From Miscanthus floridulus (Eukaryota > Streptophyta > Magnoliopsida > Poales > Poaceae), in contig NC_089581.1 in assembly GCF_019320115.1 (NCBI RefSeq), positions 71,345,155 to 71,409,154 of the forward strand: a stretch of 64,000 nucleotides of DNA, read 5' to 3'. Both the position numbers and the translations under genes were made by a program. The notes under the pieces were generated by a model. It saw nothing but the letters and a program-made list of their open reading frames with translations, was not told where the DNA came from and did no database searches. Positions 46,443 through 58,340 of this stretch are shown here, piece after piece (within the stretch, counting starts at the first letter, position 1; every line of letters starts with the position of its first letter).

Positions 46443-46935
46443 TTTGTATTTAGGATAAGCCGATGAATGAAGACTCCTGTTCCTTTATGATTGTGCTTTA
46501 GTGTGACATCCTTGCGTATGACTATTTTTGCTTTTTTGTTTTTGCTCTGTAGGCGATACATATCGTATCGGCTTTTACTATCTTTGAAGATTTTTACTTT
46601 TTGAACTAGAGGCGATACCCTCCTGGTACCGGCTTTTGGAGCCGAGAACTGAATCGGCTATCAAATTCAGATGTCAGAATAACATCTCTTCATGCATTTT
46701 TCATTCCAAAGATCAAACAATCGATCAATCCAAGTCAAGCATCCTATTAAGCGAACAGAGCTTCTCTTAAGAAATCCATCAACTCTGAATCGCACTTACA
46801 CTTTAATTAGCATTCACTTACGTCAGCCTAAAACCATTTCCAATACTCAATGTTTATTTTTCCTTAACTCAATGGCCGACGCGATGCCACGATTATTGAT
46901 TAAAACAAACTTTCAGAGCTGATTGCTTGAACTGG

Positions 46936-47640
46936 CTATTGGCCTTCATTGTTAATCTTGATGAAGCCTCCTTCCCATGTTTTACCAGAAAGGCATTCGA
47001 AATCTCCTAATTCCCAAAACACTGGATCGGCTGTTGCGATGCTCACAGACTCATCAGCGCGAACCACCTCGACATCATCCGCATGCCATTGAATCAAACA
47101 TTGATGCATGGTTGATGGCACGCAACAGTTTGCATGAATCCAGTCACGACCGAGGAGTAAACTGTATGAGCCTTTTCCATCGATGACAAAGAATGTGGTG
47201 AGCAGAGTTTTACTCCCAATTGTTAACTCGACGTTTACTGCCCCCCAGGTCCTAGATGTATTCCCTCCGAAGTCTCTAAGCATCATTTCGGTCTCAAGCA
47301 AATCTCCTGGTCCCTTGCCAAGCTTATGAAAAGTAGTGTAAGGCATAAGATTGACAGAAGCACCTCCGTCCACTAACATTTTGTTCATCAGGCTTCCCAT
47401 CAACAAAACCTTTCATGTATAAAGCCTTCAAGTGCCTGATGTTTGACTGGCTTATCAAATATCGCTTGGTGTGTAACCATCAACTTGGCAACCATCTCTT
47501 CATACTCTGATTCATCGAAGTCTGAGTAAACTTCCTGATCCGTCGGAGCTCTGAATTCTGATGGCAACAGAAAAGCCATTTGGATATTAGCCGATGGTTG
47601 TTTCTTATCAGCTATTTGCTTGGTACGCCACACTTGAGTT
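46936..47640 (-). pseudogene. protease of element I
   Basis: The minus-strand frame has KMLVDGGASVNLMPYTTFHK, the D-x-G-A active-site region of a TAT-type retropepsin, and YSLLLGRDWIHANCCVPST, the ILGRDW-like second motif. It ends at a stop soon after KTWEGGFIKINNEGQ. Upstream (47640-47400) is the usual linker with SDFDESEYEEMVAKL. The active-site Asp is present. Frames overlap with a shift near 47400. RT should follow but does not. Confidence 0.8.
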
Positions 47641-50100
47641 TTACCAGATGGCTAAGCTTGTTCCATCTCCTTATTCCTTAGGCGTTGCACTCTTCTCTTC
47701 TTGGCTTCTTGTTAAACCTCTAGGGCACCATTGGCCTTTCTGCCAAACATGTTCCCTCTGGTTGTTTCCTTCTTCATGATCAGCCCAGTCTTGGTCAACA
47801 ACTCTCTTTCCCAACCGATCATGAATACTTTTATTTTTTAAGCGCCGATCCATGTTATTATGATGATATGCATTCTGGGTATGGATAGACCGGCGGTTGA
47901 TTTGAGATTGCCTAAACTCCCAATATTGATTACTGCACTTCGGATAGTCATGTCTAGTAGGCAATTTTAAACCTTCATTCCAGCAGTATCTGAAGAAAGG
48001 AAAATTCTAGTGCGATTCAGCTTGCTTCCTTTCATACCTTTCTTCTTCTAGTTGACATTGGTATTCTTGATCCTCTAACCATTGCTGATGATCTTTTTCC
48101 TTCTGCCACCACCACTTATTCAACAGGATTCGAGATGTGACTTGTGGCCTCGTCGCTCCATCCTTTGACGTCCCCCTTGCTCATATCGGCTCTTCTGCTG
48201 ATCACGATGTTTTTTAATCTCTCTGTATTCATCAGCCGATATTTGCATCTTGGGATCGACTGTTCCATCTTTTCTTGATTTGGCCGATGTTAGGACCTTA
48301 GTTTTTCCTTTGAATATCCCAACATCAACCATATTTTGATCTCCTAGGAAAGGATTATCATCAACTTTCATCTTCCGAGGCATATCGAACTTGAGTCTCC
48401 CTTGCTGAATAGCCCTCTATATATGCTGCTAGAAAATTCTGCACTCATTAGTGGAATGAGAAGTAGCATTATGGAACTTGATAGAACTTCTTATTCTTCA
48501 ACTGTTCAGGGGGCAATATAACATGATTGTCCAGCAATTTGATCTGGCCCTTCTCAAGTAAAAAGTCAAAGAGCTTGTCGATTTCAGTGACATCAAAGTC
48601 ATAGCTCTCCTCGACTCCTCTTCCCCAAGGATTTGGCACCATTACTGTCTTCTTGCTCCAATTCCATTCAGCTACAACAACCTCCTCTTCTTCATCTTCA
48701 TAGCCATCATCTGCTGAGTATGGATCATAAGCTTCGGCTATGGTGGTATTCTTCTAGAATCGAGTGTCTCTGCGCATACTCTAGAATTGGCTGTTGAGCG
48801 CTGCTACTCGTTGAGCCAATTGACCCAAGTTGTCAAATTCTTGTCCTAGCAACTTTTCCTTCCACATTGGTAGCATTCCTTGGACAGCTAAAGCAGCTAG
48901 CTGATCATCGGCCAAGCTCAATGAGAAGCACAAATTCCTAGTCTCTCGAATCTCTAAAGAAACTTAGTGCCCGATTCATTAGTCCTCTGTCTTATGGTCG
49001 TCAGATCGGTGATCTTCTTTTCTCTAGTCCCAGTGTAAAAATATATATGAAACTTCTTCTCTAGGTCAGCCCAATTGGCAATGGAGTTGACTGGTAGTGA
49101 CAAGAACCAAGTGAAGGCTGGCCCTGATAGGGATAAGGAGAAAAAATGAACCCGATGGGCATCCTCAACTGATGCTTCACCAATTGTGTAAGATACCGAC
49201 TGACATGTTCTATTGTGCTTGTACTATCTTGACCAGTGAACTTGGTGAACTCTGGGAGCCTGTAATTTGTAGGAAGAGTGACCAAATCATACCATTCTGG
49301 ATATGGATGTTTGTATGAAAAGGTCAGCCCCTTAGGCTTCAAACTGAACTGATTCTTCATCATCTCGGTCACCTTCAGCAGCAACTCATCAGCTTGCGAT
49401 TTGGATTTCTCGGTACTTGCTGACCCATCTATGGATTGAAATCTCACGTGCCTTGATATCCTAGATTTGGCATCATGTGGAGGGTGTTATAATCCATGCC
49501 ATAGTGATAGCCTTATGGAATCTCAATCTGTTGGGTCCTTTGCTGGCTTGCTGCTTGAAGTCTCTGATTATAGACATAAGGATCTATATCTCTATGGATC
49601 TTTTGAATTGATGGTGCTATTTTTTGAGCCGACGATGGTATGTGGCCTGATGTGCCAAAATTGATCATCTGGTTCTGACTTTGCCTCGTCGGCTGTTGTA
49701 CATGCTGTATTGATGGTCTAGGATTGTACTGTACCTGATTCTGTAGCAGTGCCTAGAGTTTGTTCAGATGAACCTTGAAGTGTCTGGCATCACCATTACC
49801 AGCTGGTACTGCTTCTTGATGGCTGGTACCGACTTAATTAGTCCCTTGAGTCGACGGATCTAGAATATTATAATAAGTTGATCCAACCTGACCAACTGGA
49901 ATCCCATGAATCGCCTCTTTCATGGCGTTGTGAAATGCACCAACAAAAGCTTCATTGCGGCTTGATATGGCATCACAAATAGATTTGTCTATGGCTTCTG
50001 TAAAGAAATGCGTGTCTTTGGCTTCAACTGTATCTATCTGCCCGTGTAGTAGAACCTTTGATAGCGGAAATTTCTAAATAATTGTGCTGTCACGTGTTTT
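47641..50100 (-). pseudogene. gag of element I (broken)
   Basis: Minus strand, N to C: EAIDKSICDAISSRNEAFV near 49960; MKNQFSLKPKGLTFSYKHPY then PEFTKFTGQDSTSTIEHVS near 49200-49350, the gypsy gag core; NECRIF, GRLKFDMPRKMKVDDNPF near 48350-48450; ISADEYREIKKHRDQQKSRY near 48200; and WCPRGLTRSQ near 47700, a motif of TAT polyproteins before protease. Frames shift and stops, mostly TAG at Gln positions, interrupt it. Confidence 0.75.
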
Positions 50101-50260
50101 GGTGTAGGACAATAAACACTTCTTTGAAATTCTTTTGTAGCTTGCTGATGGTATCCTTATCTTCATCAGGTAGGTCTTCATAGTGTACCATAAGGATGTT
50201 GTCATTGTTGTGAGCCACCATGACGATTGTGGGGTCCCACCTGAGGGTGCTAGAAATGTG

Positions 50261-52060
50261 TGTCGACATAGAATTTTCGCCTCCGTGCCGAGGACACACG
50301 CAGCAAGCCAGAAGGGTCCGCTCGATGGAGCAGATCCATCTGGCTTCAGCGCAAGGGTGGTCGATCCTACGCAATCCTCCTGAGACATGCCAGTCAATTT
50401 GACCCTGCAATTGACAAGGAGAGAAAGCTTATCAGTAATTAAGGGCGGAACGTGCCGGTGTTGCCAGATAGTCCCGAATGTGTGGCTCTCAGAGGCGATA
50501 TGAGAGGGAATCGACTAAATAGCCGATCCCAGCATGTTCACAAGAATGAATCTATTAAAGCTCATGGGTTGTATAAGAAGGATCGGTTATCATTTAGGAT
50601 AAATGTTATTTAAGCAAATATTAATCAATGGCAATAAGATATCAATGATGATTGGTTTATACTGAGCCAATGATTACAAGTAACTGAACTCCTTTTATTT
50701 AAAGAAACAACTCAACACCTCTTAACCATTTAATAAAGGTAAATCTAATGAACATGTTAGATCTCATCTATCGCCATGACCAGTGGGGCATGAGGCAGAA
50801 TCATGCAGGCCATAGAAACAACAATAGACTCGATGACCCTAACTCATTACTAATATCAGTGGGGCATGAGGCAGAATCATGCAGGCCAGTAATACCATAA
50901 CAATATCATGGGGCTAATGCATCTTTTAACTTATCTCTACTTCAATGATCTCATAATGTGAACTATTCATGAAAGCATTCGATATCGGCTAAACAGCCGA
51001 TTCAGGCATAGCGCACAGTTAAGGTCATGCCTTCTCAGGAATAGGTCTACTAACTAACGATCCCCACTCCATGGTGCCAATAGTGGGGTGAGAGGCAGAA
51101 TCCCATAGGCCAGTGATGACGGGCCATGGAACGTTTTCATTAACTAATAGATCTACTCAAGATCAGGACATGCCTTAACCGCACGCTATGCACGATTAAG
51201 ATTGACGCAAAATAGCCGATAAAAAACATAACTCATCGCTTAAGATGTAGATTAGATCAGTTTTAGATTAGCAAACGATGAGTTAAACAAGATATAAGGC
51301 CGATCCAGATCAATCTCAATCGGGCAGAGTGATATTGCTATAATTAAATAAACAATGAAAGCAATAAGCAATATCGGTAACTTAATGAATCTACCAAAGA
51401 CTGCCATACTAAGGTAGAGCCGATAACTTGACCTTGATCTAATTCAAGCAGTGGGGTGTGAGGTAGAATCACACAGGCCATACTTGAATTAGACAAGAAT
51501 CGATAACTAGCCTATACCAGAGTCGCAGTGGGGGTCGACTGGATCGATGCAGCCATACGAACAGAGGTATAAACCATGATAGGTACTTACAGACAAGCAG
51601 TGGAGGTCGACCGGATCGATGCAGCCGTACTTGCTGAAGAACTCGCTGAGATCTACTCTACTCCTACTCCTAAGGGGTGGCCAGGGCCAAAAAAAGTAAT
51701 TGACTTTGTACTTGATTGATTGTTGTTCTACAATAGCCGGGGTTTGTTATTTATACCCGGAGTCTAAACATGAATCCTACTCAACCACGATTTGTTACAA
51801 CCTTCGACATAAAATGAAAATATTCCTAATTTAAGATAACTTGGACTCTAATCTTTCCCTTTTTGTAGAGTCCAGCATGTTTCATCCCAGTGCCAATCAT
51901 AGCCTCTGTCGTTATCTGCTGGCGCTATTTGAAGAAAGCCGATTCTAGTGCTGCATCCGAATCAGCTGGTTCCGATCCACACACAATCGATTTCTTGCAG
52001 ACATGATTTTTGGAGTTCTCGAGCTGTTGAGATCCTCCCTCCAAATTCTAGGTGTAAATA
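50261..52060 (-). repeat. 5' LTR of element I
   Basis: It is the partner of 40805-42602 and ends with GGTGTAAATA (expected ...TGTAAACA) before target site GTTAC. The six hairpin motifs recur near 50782, 50860, 51080, 51452, 51530 and 51602. On the minus strand, sequence just past it (TAGCACCCTCAGG) may be a decayed TGGCGCC-type primer site. Confidence 0.92.
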
Positions 52061-52065
52061 GTTAC

Positions 52066-54333
52066 TAAAATCAAGAACATTGAGCTCATTCCACAATCGA
52101 CAAAAAGTTGCCTCATCTAGCGGTTTAGTAAAGATATCCGCCAATTGATGCCTCGGTTCTTACACCTTCTAATGAAATATCATTCTTTGCAACATGATCT
52201 CTAAGAAAGTGATGGTGGATATCTATGTGCTTGATGCAAGAGTGTTGAACCAGATTATTTGCAATGTTTTACCGCACTTTCATTGTTGCACAAAAGATGT
52301 ACTTTTTCTAGAACTACACCATAGTCTAGCAAAGTTTGTTTCATATAAAGTATTTGTGCACAACAAGCACCTGTGGCAATGTATTCTGCTTCAGCGGTGG
52401 ACAAAGCCACACTATTTTATTTCTTGAAGGACCAAGACACAAGTGATCTACCAAGCAAATGGCACCCTCCGGATGTGCTTTTTCTATCCACTTGGCAACC
52501 GGCATAATCCGAATCGGAATAGCCAACTAATTTAAAAATAGCTCCTTTGGGATACCAAAGGTCAATGCTTGGTGTGTGCTTAAGATACCTAAGGATTCTT
52601 TTAATGGCAATCAAATGAGTTTTCTTAGGATTAGCTTGAAATCTAGCACACATATGCACACTAAACATGATGTCGGGCCTAGATGCGGTTAAATATAACA
52701 AGCTACCAATCATAGAGTGGTAGAGAGTTTGATCAACCATGTTACCTCCCTCATCTAGGTCGAGATGTCCATTAGTTGGCATTGGTGCCTTGATTGGCTT
52801 ACATTCATCCATCTTGAATCTCTTGAGAAGATCATTTGTATATTTCTCTTGAGAGATGAAAATCCCTTATCTCATTTGTTTGACTTGAAAACCAAGAAAG
52901 AATGTAAGCTCTCCAATCATTGACATCTCAAACTCCTTCGACATCAATTCACCAAACTCTTTGCAAGAATCTTCATTTGATGATCCAAAGATGATATCAT
53001 CAACATACACTTGACAAATGAAGATATGTCCATCAAGCTTCTTGGTGAATAGTGTGGTGTCGACCTTCCCAATTGTGAAGCCCTTCTCAATGAGGAAGTC
53101 CCGAAGGCGCTCATACCAAGCTCTTGGGGCTTGCTTAAGCCCATATAGCACCTTGGACAACCTATAAACATGATTAGGATATCTAGGGTCTTCAAACCCT
53201 GGAGGTTGATCAACATAGACTAGTTCATTAATAAAGCCATTTAAAAATGCACTTTTCACATCCATTTGATATAGTTTCATTTCATGATGTGATGCATATG
53301 CAAGGAGGATACGAATGGCTTCTAGTCTTGCAACCGGTGCAAAGGTCTCTCCAAAATCCAAACCTTCAACTTGAGAGAACCCCTTTGCAACTAGTCTTGC
53401 CTTGTTCCTCACAACAATGCCTTGATCATCTTGCTTGTTGCGGAACACCCACTTTGTTCCAATGACTCTTGCACCTTTTGGTCAGCTCTTCAAGAGTCCA
53501 CACTTCATTGCGGGTGAAGTTGTTCAACTCTTCATGCATGGCATTTATCCAATCTGGATCTTGAAGAGCTTCATCTACCTTAGTAGGCTCAAAGCAAGAG
53601 ATAAAAGCAGTGATGTTCAATAAATGAAGCAAGCTTTTGTGAGCGTGTCATTACTCCCTTTGATGGACTCCCTATGATGAGATCTTGTGGATGAGCTTGA
53701 AGTAGAGGTGAATTTCTTCTATCAACCACTTGAGGGGGAGGTTGTGGAGCATCAACATCTTGTGCTTGTACCACCATTTGCTCATGGGAGACATGAGTGT
53801 CTTCATTTTCTACTCTCCCATCTTTTTCACCATCTTATGGTACACTTGATGAAGAAGGTGGATTGATCACTTGTACATCATCTTCATCATCATTAGGCTT
53901 GATGTCTCCAACTGGAATATTCTTCATGGCCTCCCTCAATGGTTCATCACCTACATCATCAAGATTCTCATGTGCTCCTTGGGAGCCGTTAGATTCATCA
54001 AATTCCACATCATATGTTTTTTCAACCAAGCCGGTGGCATAATTAAATACTCTATATGCTTTGGACTTTGATGAGTAACCAACAAGAAAACCAATATCAC
54101 AACGTCTTTGGAACTTCCCTAGGTGTTGCCGCTTCTTGTAGATGTAGCATTTGCAACCAAACACCCTAAAGAAGGAGACGTCCAGCTTCTTCCATTGAGC
54201 AACTCATAAGGTGTCTTGCCAAGAAACTTTTGAAGGAATAGGAGGTTGGATGCATAGCAAGTGGTGTTGATAGCTTCCACTCATAGAGCTTCGGGAGTGT
54301 TGTACTCATCAAGCATTATTCTTGCAAGAGTGA
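52066..54333 (-). pseudogene. pol of element E: end of integrase, RT and RNase H (broken)
   Basis: Minus strand: LARIMLDEYNTPEAL at the H insertion point, FGCKCYIYKKRQHLGKF and GFLVGYSSKSKAYRVFN (integrase C-terminal region, about 54160-54060), an acidic linker, then RT with [31 protein letters not shown] and YVDDIIFGS (52982-53008, intact), then RNase H with GYSDSDYAGCQVDRKSTSGG (about 52490) and ADIFTKPLDEATFCRLWNEL at the end. Frameshifts occur near 53450 and 52300, and stops near 52867. It is close to pol of element C but clearly a different family. Confidence 0.88.
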
Positions 54334-56385
54334 TGTAACACCTCTGGTGTTTTAAACCCTAAAAGATGTCCATGTCATCATATGCATTGCACATCATTTC
54401 GAGTTAGTGAAAACTTTAATATGCACTTCACTAAAACAAGTTTATTTTATGATTATATGTGCTGACTTGTATGGATGAATCAAGTTCAAAACTTTAGCAT
54501 TGAATTGGAATTTCCTGAAAACCCTAATTTCCAGCATTTAATATTACCCTAGAAAACCTAATTCAAAATCTAAGCACATTTTGGGGTTGAGCCTAAAAGG
54601 AAAAGTGTAGAGTTTGTCAAGGTGTACAAACTTGGTTTTTGGAGTTTTCAAAGTTGTTATATAAAATTTGAAGTAATTTGAAAAGGCAATAAGTTCTTAA
54701 AGTGTCCCCTTTTGATTTCAAACTTGCATTTTCGAATCTAGATAGAATTTGGGTATGGTTATTAAAGCAAAGTTGCAGAACTTTGAATTTGGAACAACTT
54801 TTATTTTTGGAGATTTTTGAGTTTCCATACAAATTTGAGAGTAATTTAAGAAATTAAGCGAGTGGAAATTCGGTAAATACTTGGAACAGTGGAAGTAGGC
54901 AGACTCTCACCGCCCACCATGCTTCCACCGGCTTCTACGCATGCCCGCAGGTGCCACCTCTGGCTTTGACGTGTCCGCGTCATCGTGGCGTGTCAAGCGC
55001 ACCTTCACCGTCGCTCTTCGCTCGCCGATAAGACTGGGAGTGCTCTCCCATCGTCCTTTCTTCTCCTTTGCTTTTCCCGTCACCACCTCCAGCTCCAACA
55101 AGCTCGCGCCGTCACCGTAGCGCCTTCCTAGTCGTAGCAAAGCTAGTCACAGCTCTGCCTGCTCCTTGCGAACCCAACTGACCAATCCTTGAAGCCTGAC
55201 TCTGCCGAGAAAACGCTACGCATCGTCCTTCTTCCTCGCGGCCGGCAGCATCGCCGTCGAGCTTGCGTCACCATGGCTGGCAAGCTCTGGTAGCTTTCTC
55301 GATCTCTCATGCTTGGTTTCATCTTTACCATGCTACGCTGGTGCTCTGTGGCCCTTTAATTGATCCTTTCCTCCACTACAGATGCTGAAACGCCATCGTC
55401 GACGTCAGCCTACGCCGCCGTGTTTGTTGTGATCGACGACAAGCCTCTCCGTTGCTCCTCCGGTCCATCTTTCAGCTCGAGCGTGTTTGGGGTGAGCTCC
55501 TGAGTCTTCCCAAGCCTTGTGTTTAACCGCTATCGACCTCCCTTCGCCGGCGTGCCACAGCCACGCCATCGTGGCCGCCATGGCTGGCGTCGTGCTCGAA
55601 CCAAGCCGTAATTGGTCTAGCTAGTGCCACCAATCGACGCACTGTGATGTGGGGAACGTGGTAGTACCTTGGCCGTCGGTGAGAAATCGTCGGTCAGCGA
55701 GTTTTGCCGCCATGGTCAGCGTGGGAGAACGGTGCTGACATGTGGGACCCGATGTCAGTGGTCGTGGGTTTGAAAATGGATTTTTCTATTTTTGTAGAAT
55801 TGAATGAATAGTGTTGTGATTTCTTATTTTTGTGTAGAATTAAATAGAGCTCCAAAAATTATGAAAATTTTTGTGTGACCTCTTTGAGATGTAAACTATT
55901 TAGGAAAAATATTAAATGTTACTTTTAGTACATTTTGAATGTAATAAAAAATTGCTCAATTTAATTAATAAATGGGTTTCCATGATTTTTCTAGGCTTAA
56001 ATAAGTATCCAAAAATTATGAAAATCGTTTTGCCACTTAGTTATCATATGATGAGTCTTCACAAAAATTTGGAGCTCATTTGGAAGAAGTTTATTTATTT
56101 CATAATTTTGAATTAAATAATTAATTCATAAAAGCAAATAGTAAACCTTAATGACTTAGGTTTTGTTTGAATTTTGGATTGAGTGATGACCTTGGGTCAT
56201 TAGTATAAAATGATCCTTGGTACTTAAAGTAAGTGTTTGAGTTTGTGAAAAAGTTTAGTTAGTTGTTGGTTTGCAACTGTACCGCGAAGGAAAGTTGTAT
56301 TCAAGTTTTAACTTTTGCATCCATCGTCAAGCATCATGTTTTATATCTCGCATCATATTAAACATGGCATTGTTACTACGTGTAG

Positions 56386-56502
56386 TGAACGGAAGCGAGA
56401 ACGTGGTAGTCAATCAAGTTGTTGAGGAAGTTAATCCGTCTGTTGAGGTCGGATTTGATAACTGTGGAACATCCCCGGAACCTGACTTTTCCGACAACCA
56501 AG
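56386..56502 (+). other. candidate LTR-encoded exon 2 in element H
   Basis: Acceptor-like TACGTGTAG, 117 bp open, then GC donor CAAG|GCAAGC. It encodes VVEEVNPSVEVGFDNCGT and PEPDFSDN, matching D with many silent DNA differences. The donor and acceptor phases (1 and 1) are the same as in D. Upstream the frame stays open to ATG 56365, so an unspliced small ORF is also possible. Confidence 0.6.
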
Positions 56503-57514
56503 GCAAGCCCCGGATGCATTTAAACCTACCTTGTGTTTTACAATTTTATATCGCTTTTGCTTTTCTAATACTGCATTAAGTGATTAGGAGTTGAGTGGAA
56601 ACCTAATTGGTGCATTACCAACCTTGTTTTTCCATATCAACCTTGTTACCCTGTTTCAATCCGAGAATGCTTAATTATGCTTAGCCATGCTTAGAATGAT
56701 AAAAGTCGAGGTGATTACCGGTCACCTGCGAGATATAAATGGTTTTCTTGGATACGATTGGTTATTTATGCTATCATGAGGTATAATCTTGTGGAGTAAT
56801 AAATCTAGATCGGGCAGACTCGGTGTATGAGAGCCACAGGACATGGATGTCTTGTGAGCGGGTTCTTTCCGCCTGTGTTGATTAAGAACCGTCCGTTGTT
56901 GAATTGCATGAGGTGAGACTTTGTAGTACTAGCCACATACTCCGGTAAGCCTTAACTTAGGCTATTCTATTACGAGAATGGCTACTCACGCACTAGGAGT
57001 GGAGAGATGGTGAGGGTTAGCAGTGTACCCACGTGGCAATGGGCTGGATTGGTGGAGTACTGTATTCTCGGGTGGCGTGGACCCATTCTTGTTTTAGAGG
57101 ATCTGAGGGTAGGTTGGTATATGTAGGTCAGGGACCTGCATATGTCATGTGGTTGGGAATCCCCAAGCTGGGTTATAATCGGTTCGAATCGTCGTTGCTC
57201 CTCGGTTATGGAGACTCAACTCACTGTTCATCATCGTAGTTAATAAATGAAACATTGAGGAGGTTTGAGAAAGGGTTTGATATGAAGATCATGGTCTCAT
57301 TACGGATCATGGTAGGTTCATATATGATCTTGATAAGGGTTATATGTTGAAAGAAAGAATCTTTTAAAAGAGCTTTTATGCAAAAGAACCTTGTCATTTG
57401 CTAAAGCCTTACCTTGAATCCCTGAGCCTGCATTCTTGAGTCTTATTAGTTTTTATTTTGGTTAAGTCTTGTTAAGTACTTTTGTACTCAGGGTTCAGTT
57501 AACCCTTGTTGCAG

Positions 57515-57587
57515 GTGAGCCTCATGGGCAGGTCTAGTCTTGGACCTGTGCTACATGACGGTTGTTCAAATCGATGATGCCGAGTAA
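57515..57587 (+). other. candidate LTR-encoded exon 3 in element H
   Basis: It follows GTACTCAGGGTTCAG and AACCCTTGTTGCAG. It begins GEPHGQ in the phase of exon 2, and after a small frameshift reads CYMTVVQIDDAE and TAA (57585-57587), matching the end of D. The intron from 56503 would be 1012 bp, GC...AG. Confidence 0.5.
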
Positions 57588-57953
57588 ATGTGTGGCCCTT
57601 AGGCAGGGCACTTCCTTTGTGTGTTATATTTTATGTTACTAATGTCCACTCCACTACTATGGTTTGTAATAATAATCATACTCAGTTTGTAAGGTTTGAA
57701 ATAACTATTTTATAAACTAAGTTATTGTAAGACTTCCGCTATTTTACTCTGATGTATATTAATGATAAATTGTTGTAATACTACAATGACTCTATAATGG
57801 GATCCTGCTCGGAAAATCGTGGATGATTCGGGGTTCTCCGAGGACACCCGATAGTCTTCTTAAGTTACCGAGAACATATGCATAGTCGTCATAGGTCATT
57901 GGATAGTGACAGGTGCATATGGGCCCTATAATTTAGGAGGTTCTACCACAGAG

Positions 57954-57966
57954 TGGTATCAGAGCA
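57954..57966 (+). other. primer-binding site of element H
   Basis: TGGTATCAGAGCA, three bases after the LTR, is the perfect complement of the initiator tRNA-Met 3' end expected in Tekay elements. The leader to 58340 is non-coding. Confidence 0.9.
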
Positions 57967-58340
57967 CCATTACAAAGTTTTTGTAGTATTGTTTTACAAA
58001 AACTTCAAAATGATTTGGGGCAAATAAATTTAATCTGTTAATTTGGTCCAAATTGCTTCTGACTTATCTTAATTCATTCTCGACCATTCCTTATTTGATT
58101 AAAAAGGTTTTATATGGTGGAGTAGTAATCTTATTATGCCCTATATAATATGAACTATTGTTTATATGCTTTAGGAGCTTTGATGTTTAAGTTTCGTAAG
58201 AATGATTCATGCATCATGATTAATCCACTTGTTACTTACTTTCCCTCTTAGTCTAGGTTGAGTAGTATAAGTCCCATTCTTACTACTCTTTAGACTTTTC
58301 TCAGATTGTCTTACTGTTATTAAATCTTGCTTTCTATAGT

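Larger units (their letters stand above)
40805..52060 (-). mobile_element. Element I: TAT-like gypsy element lacking RT, with duplicated antisense gene
   Basis: Two LTRs of 1798 bp (40805-42602) and 1800 bp (50261-52060) flank it, with a perfect 5 bp target duplication GTTAC (40800-40804 and 52061-52065). Gag and protease lie on the minus strand, and a purine tract (AAATTGGGGGCATG) sits next to the left LTR, so the element runs right to left. No RT, RNase H or integrase core is present between protease (ends 46936) and the left LTR; only an integrase-tail-like scrap remains (44560-44740). The space holds plus-strand (antisense) coding material in two copies. It is a non-autonomous or deleted form. 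Confidence 0.85.
35086..54333 (-). mobile_element. Element E: SIRE/Maximus-type Ty1/copia element with extra ORF, interrupted twice
   Basis: Read right to left: end of integrase and RT/RNase H (54333-52066), [insertion of I], end of pol (40804 down), a 1.2 kb region with GACCGGACGC motifs and GC-rich leader, a long extra ORF (39361-37014), spacer, polypurine tract (36504-36517) and 3' LTR (35086-36503). Gag, protease, most of integrase and the 5' LTR must lie beyond 64000, because element H starts inside its integrase at 54334. The extra ORF downstream of pol is the known layout of SIRE-type elements. The left target site may be CAAGA (35081-35085); the partner is out of view. Confidence 0.8.
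54334..57950 (+). repeat. 5' LTR of element H
   Basis: 3617 bp from TGTAACACCTCTGGTGTTTT to ...GAGGTTCTACCACA. A GC-rich block spans 54900-55760, with a donor-like GGG|GTGAGCTCCTGAG at 55492. Exon-like segments follow at 56386-56502 and 57515-57587. Solo LTR D has almost the same ends. Confidence 0.92.

Noticed and set aside
40805..52060. The 1.8 kb repeats as a segmental duplication or assembly artefact
   Set aside because: Direct orientation, TG...CA-type ends, a 5 bp target duplication, gag and protease between and a purine tract beside the left copy show that they are LTRs.
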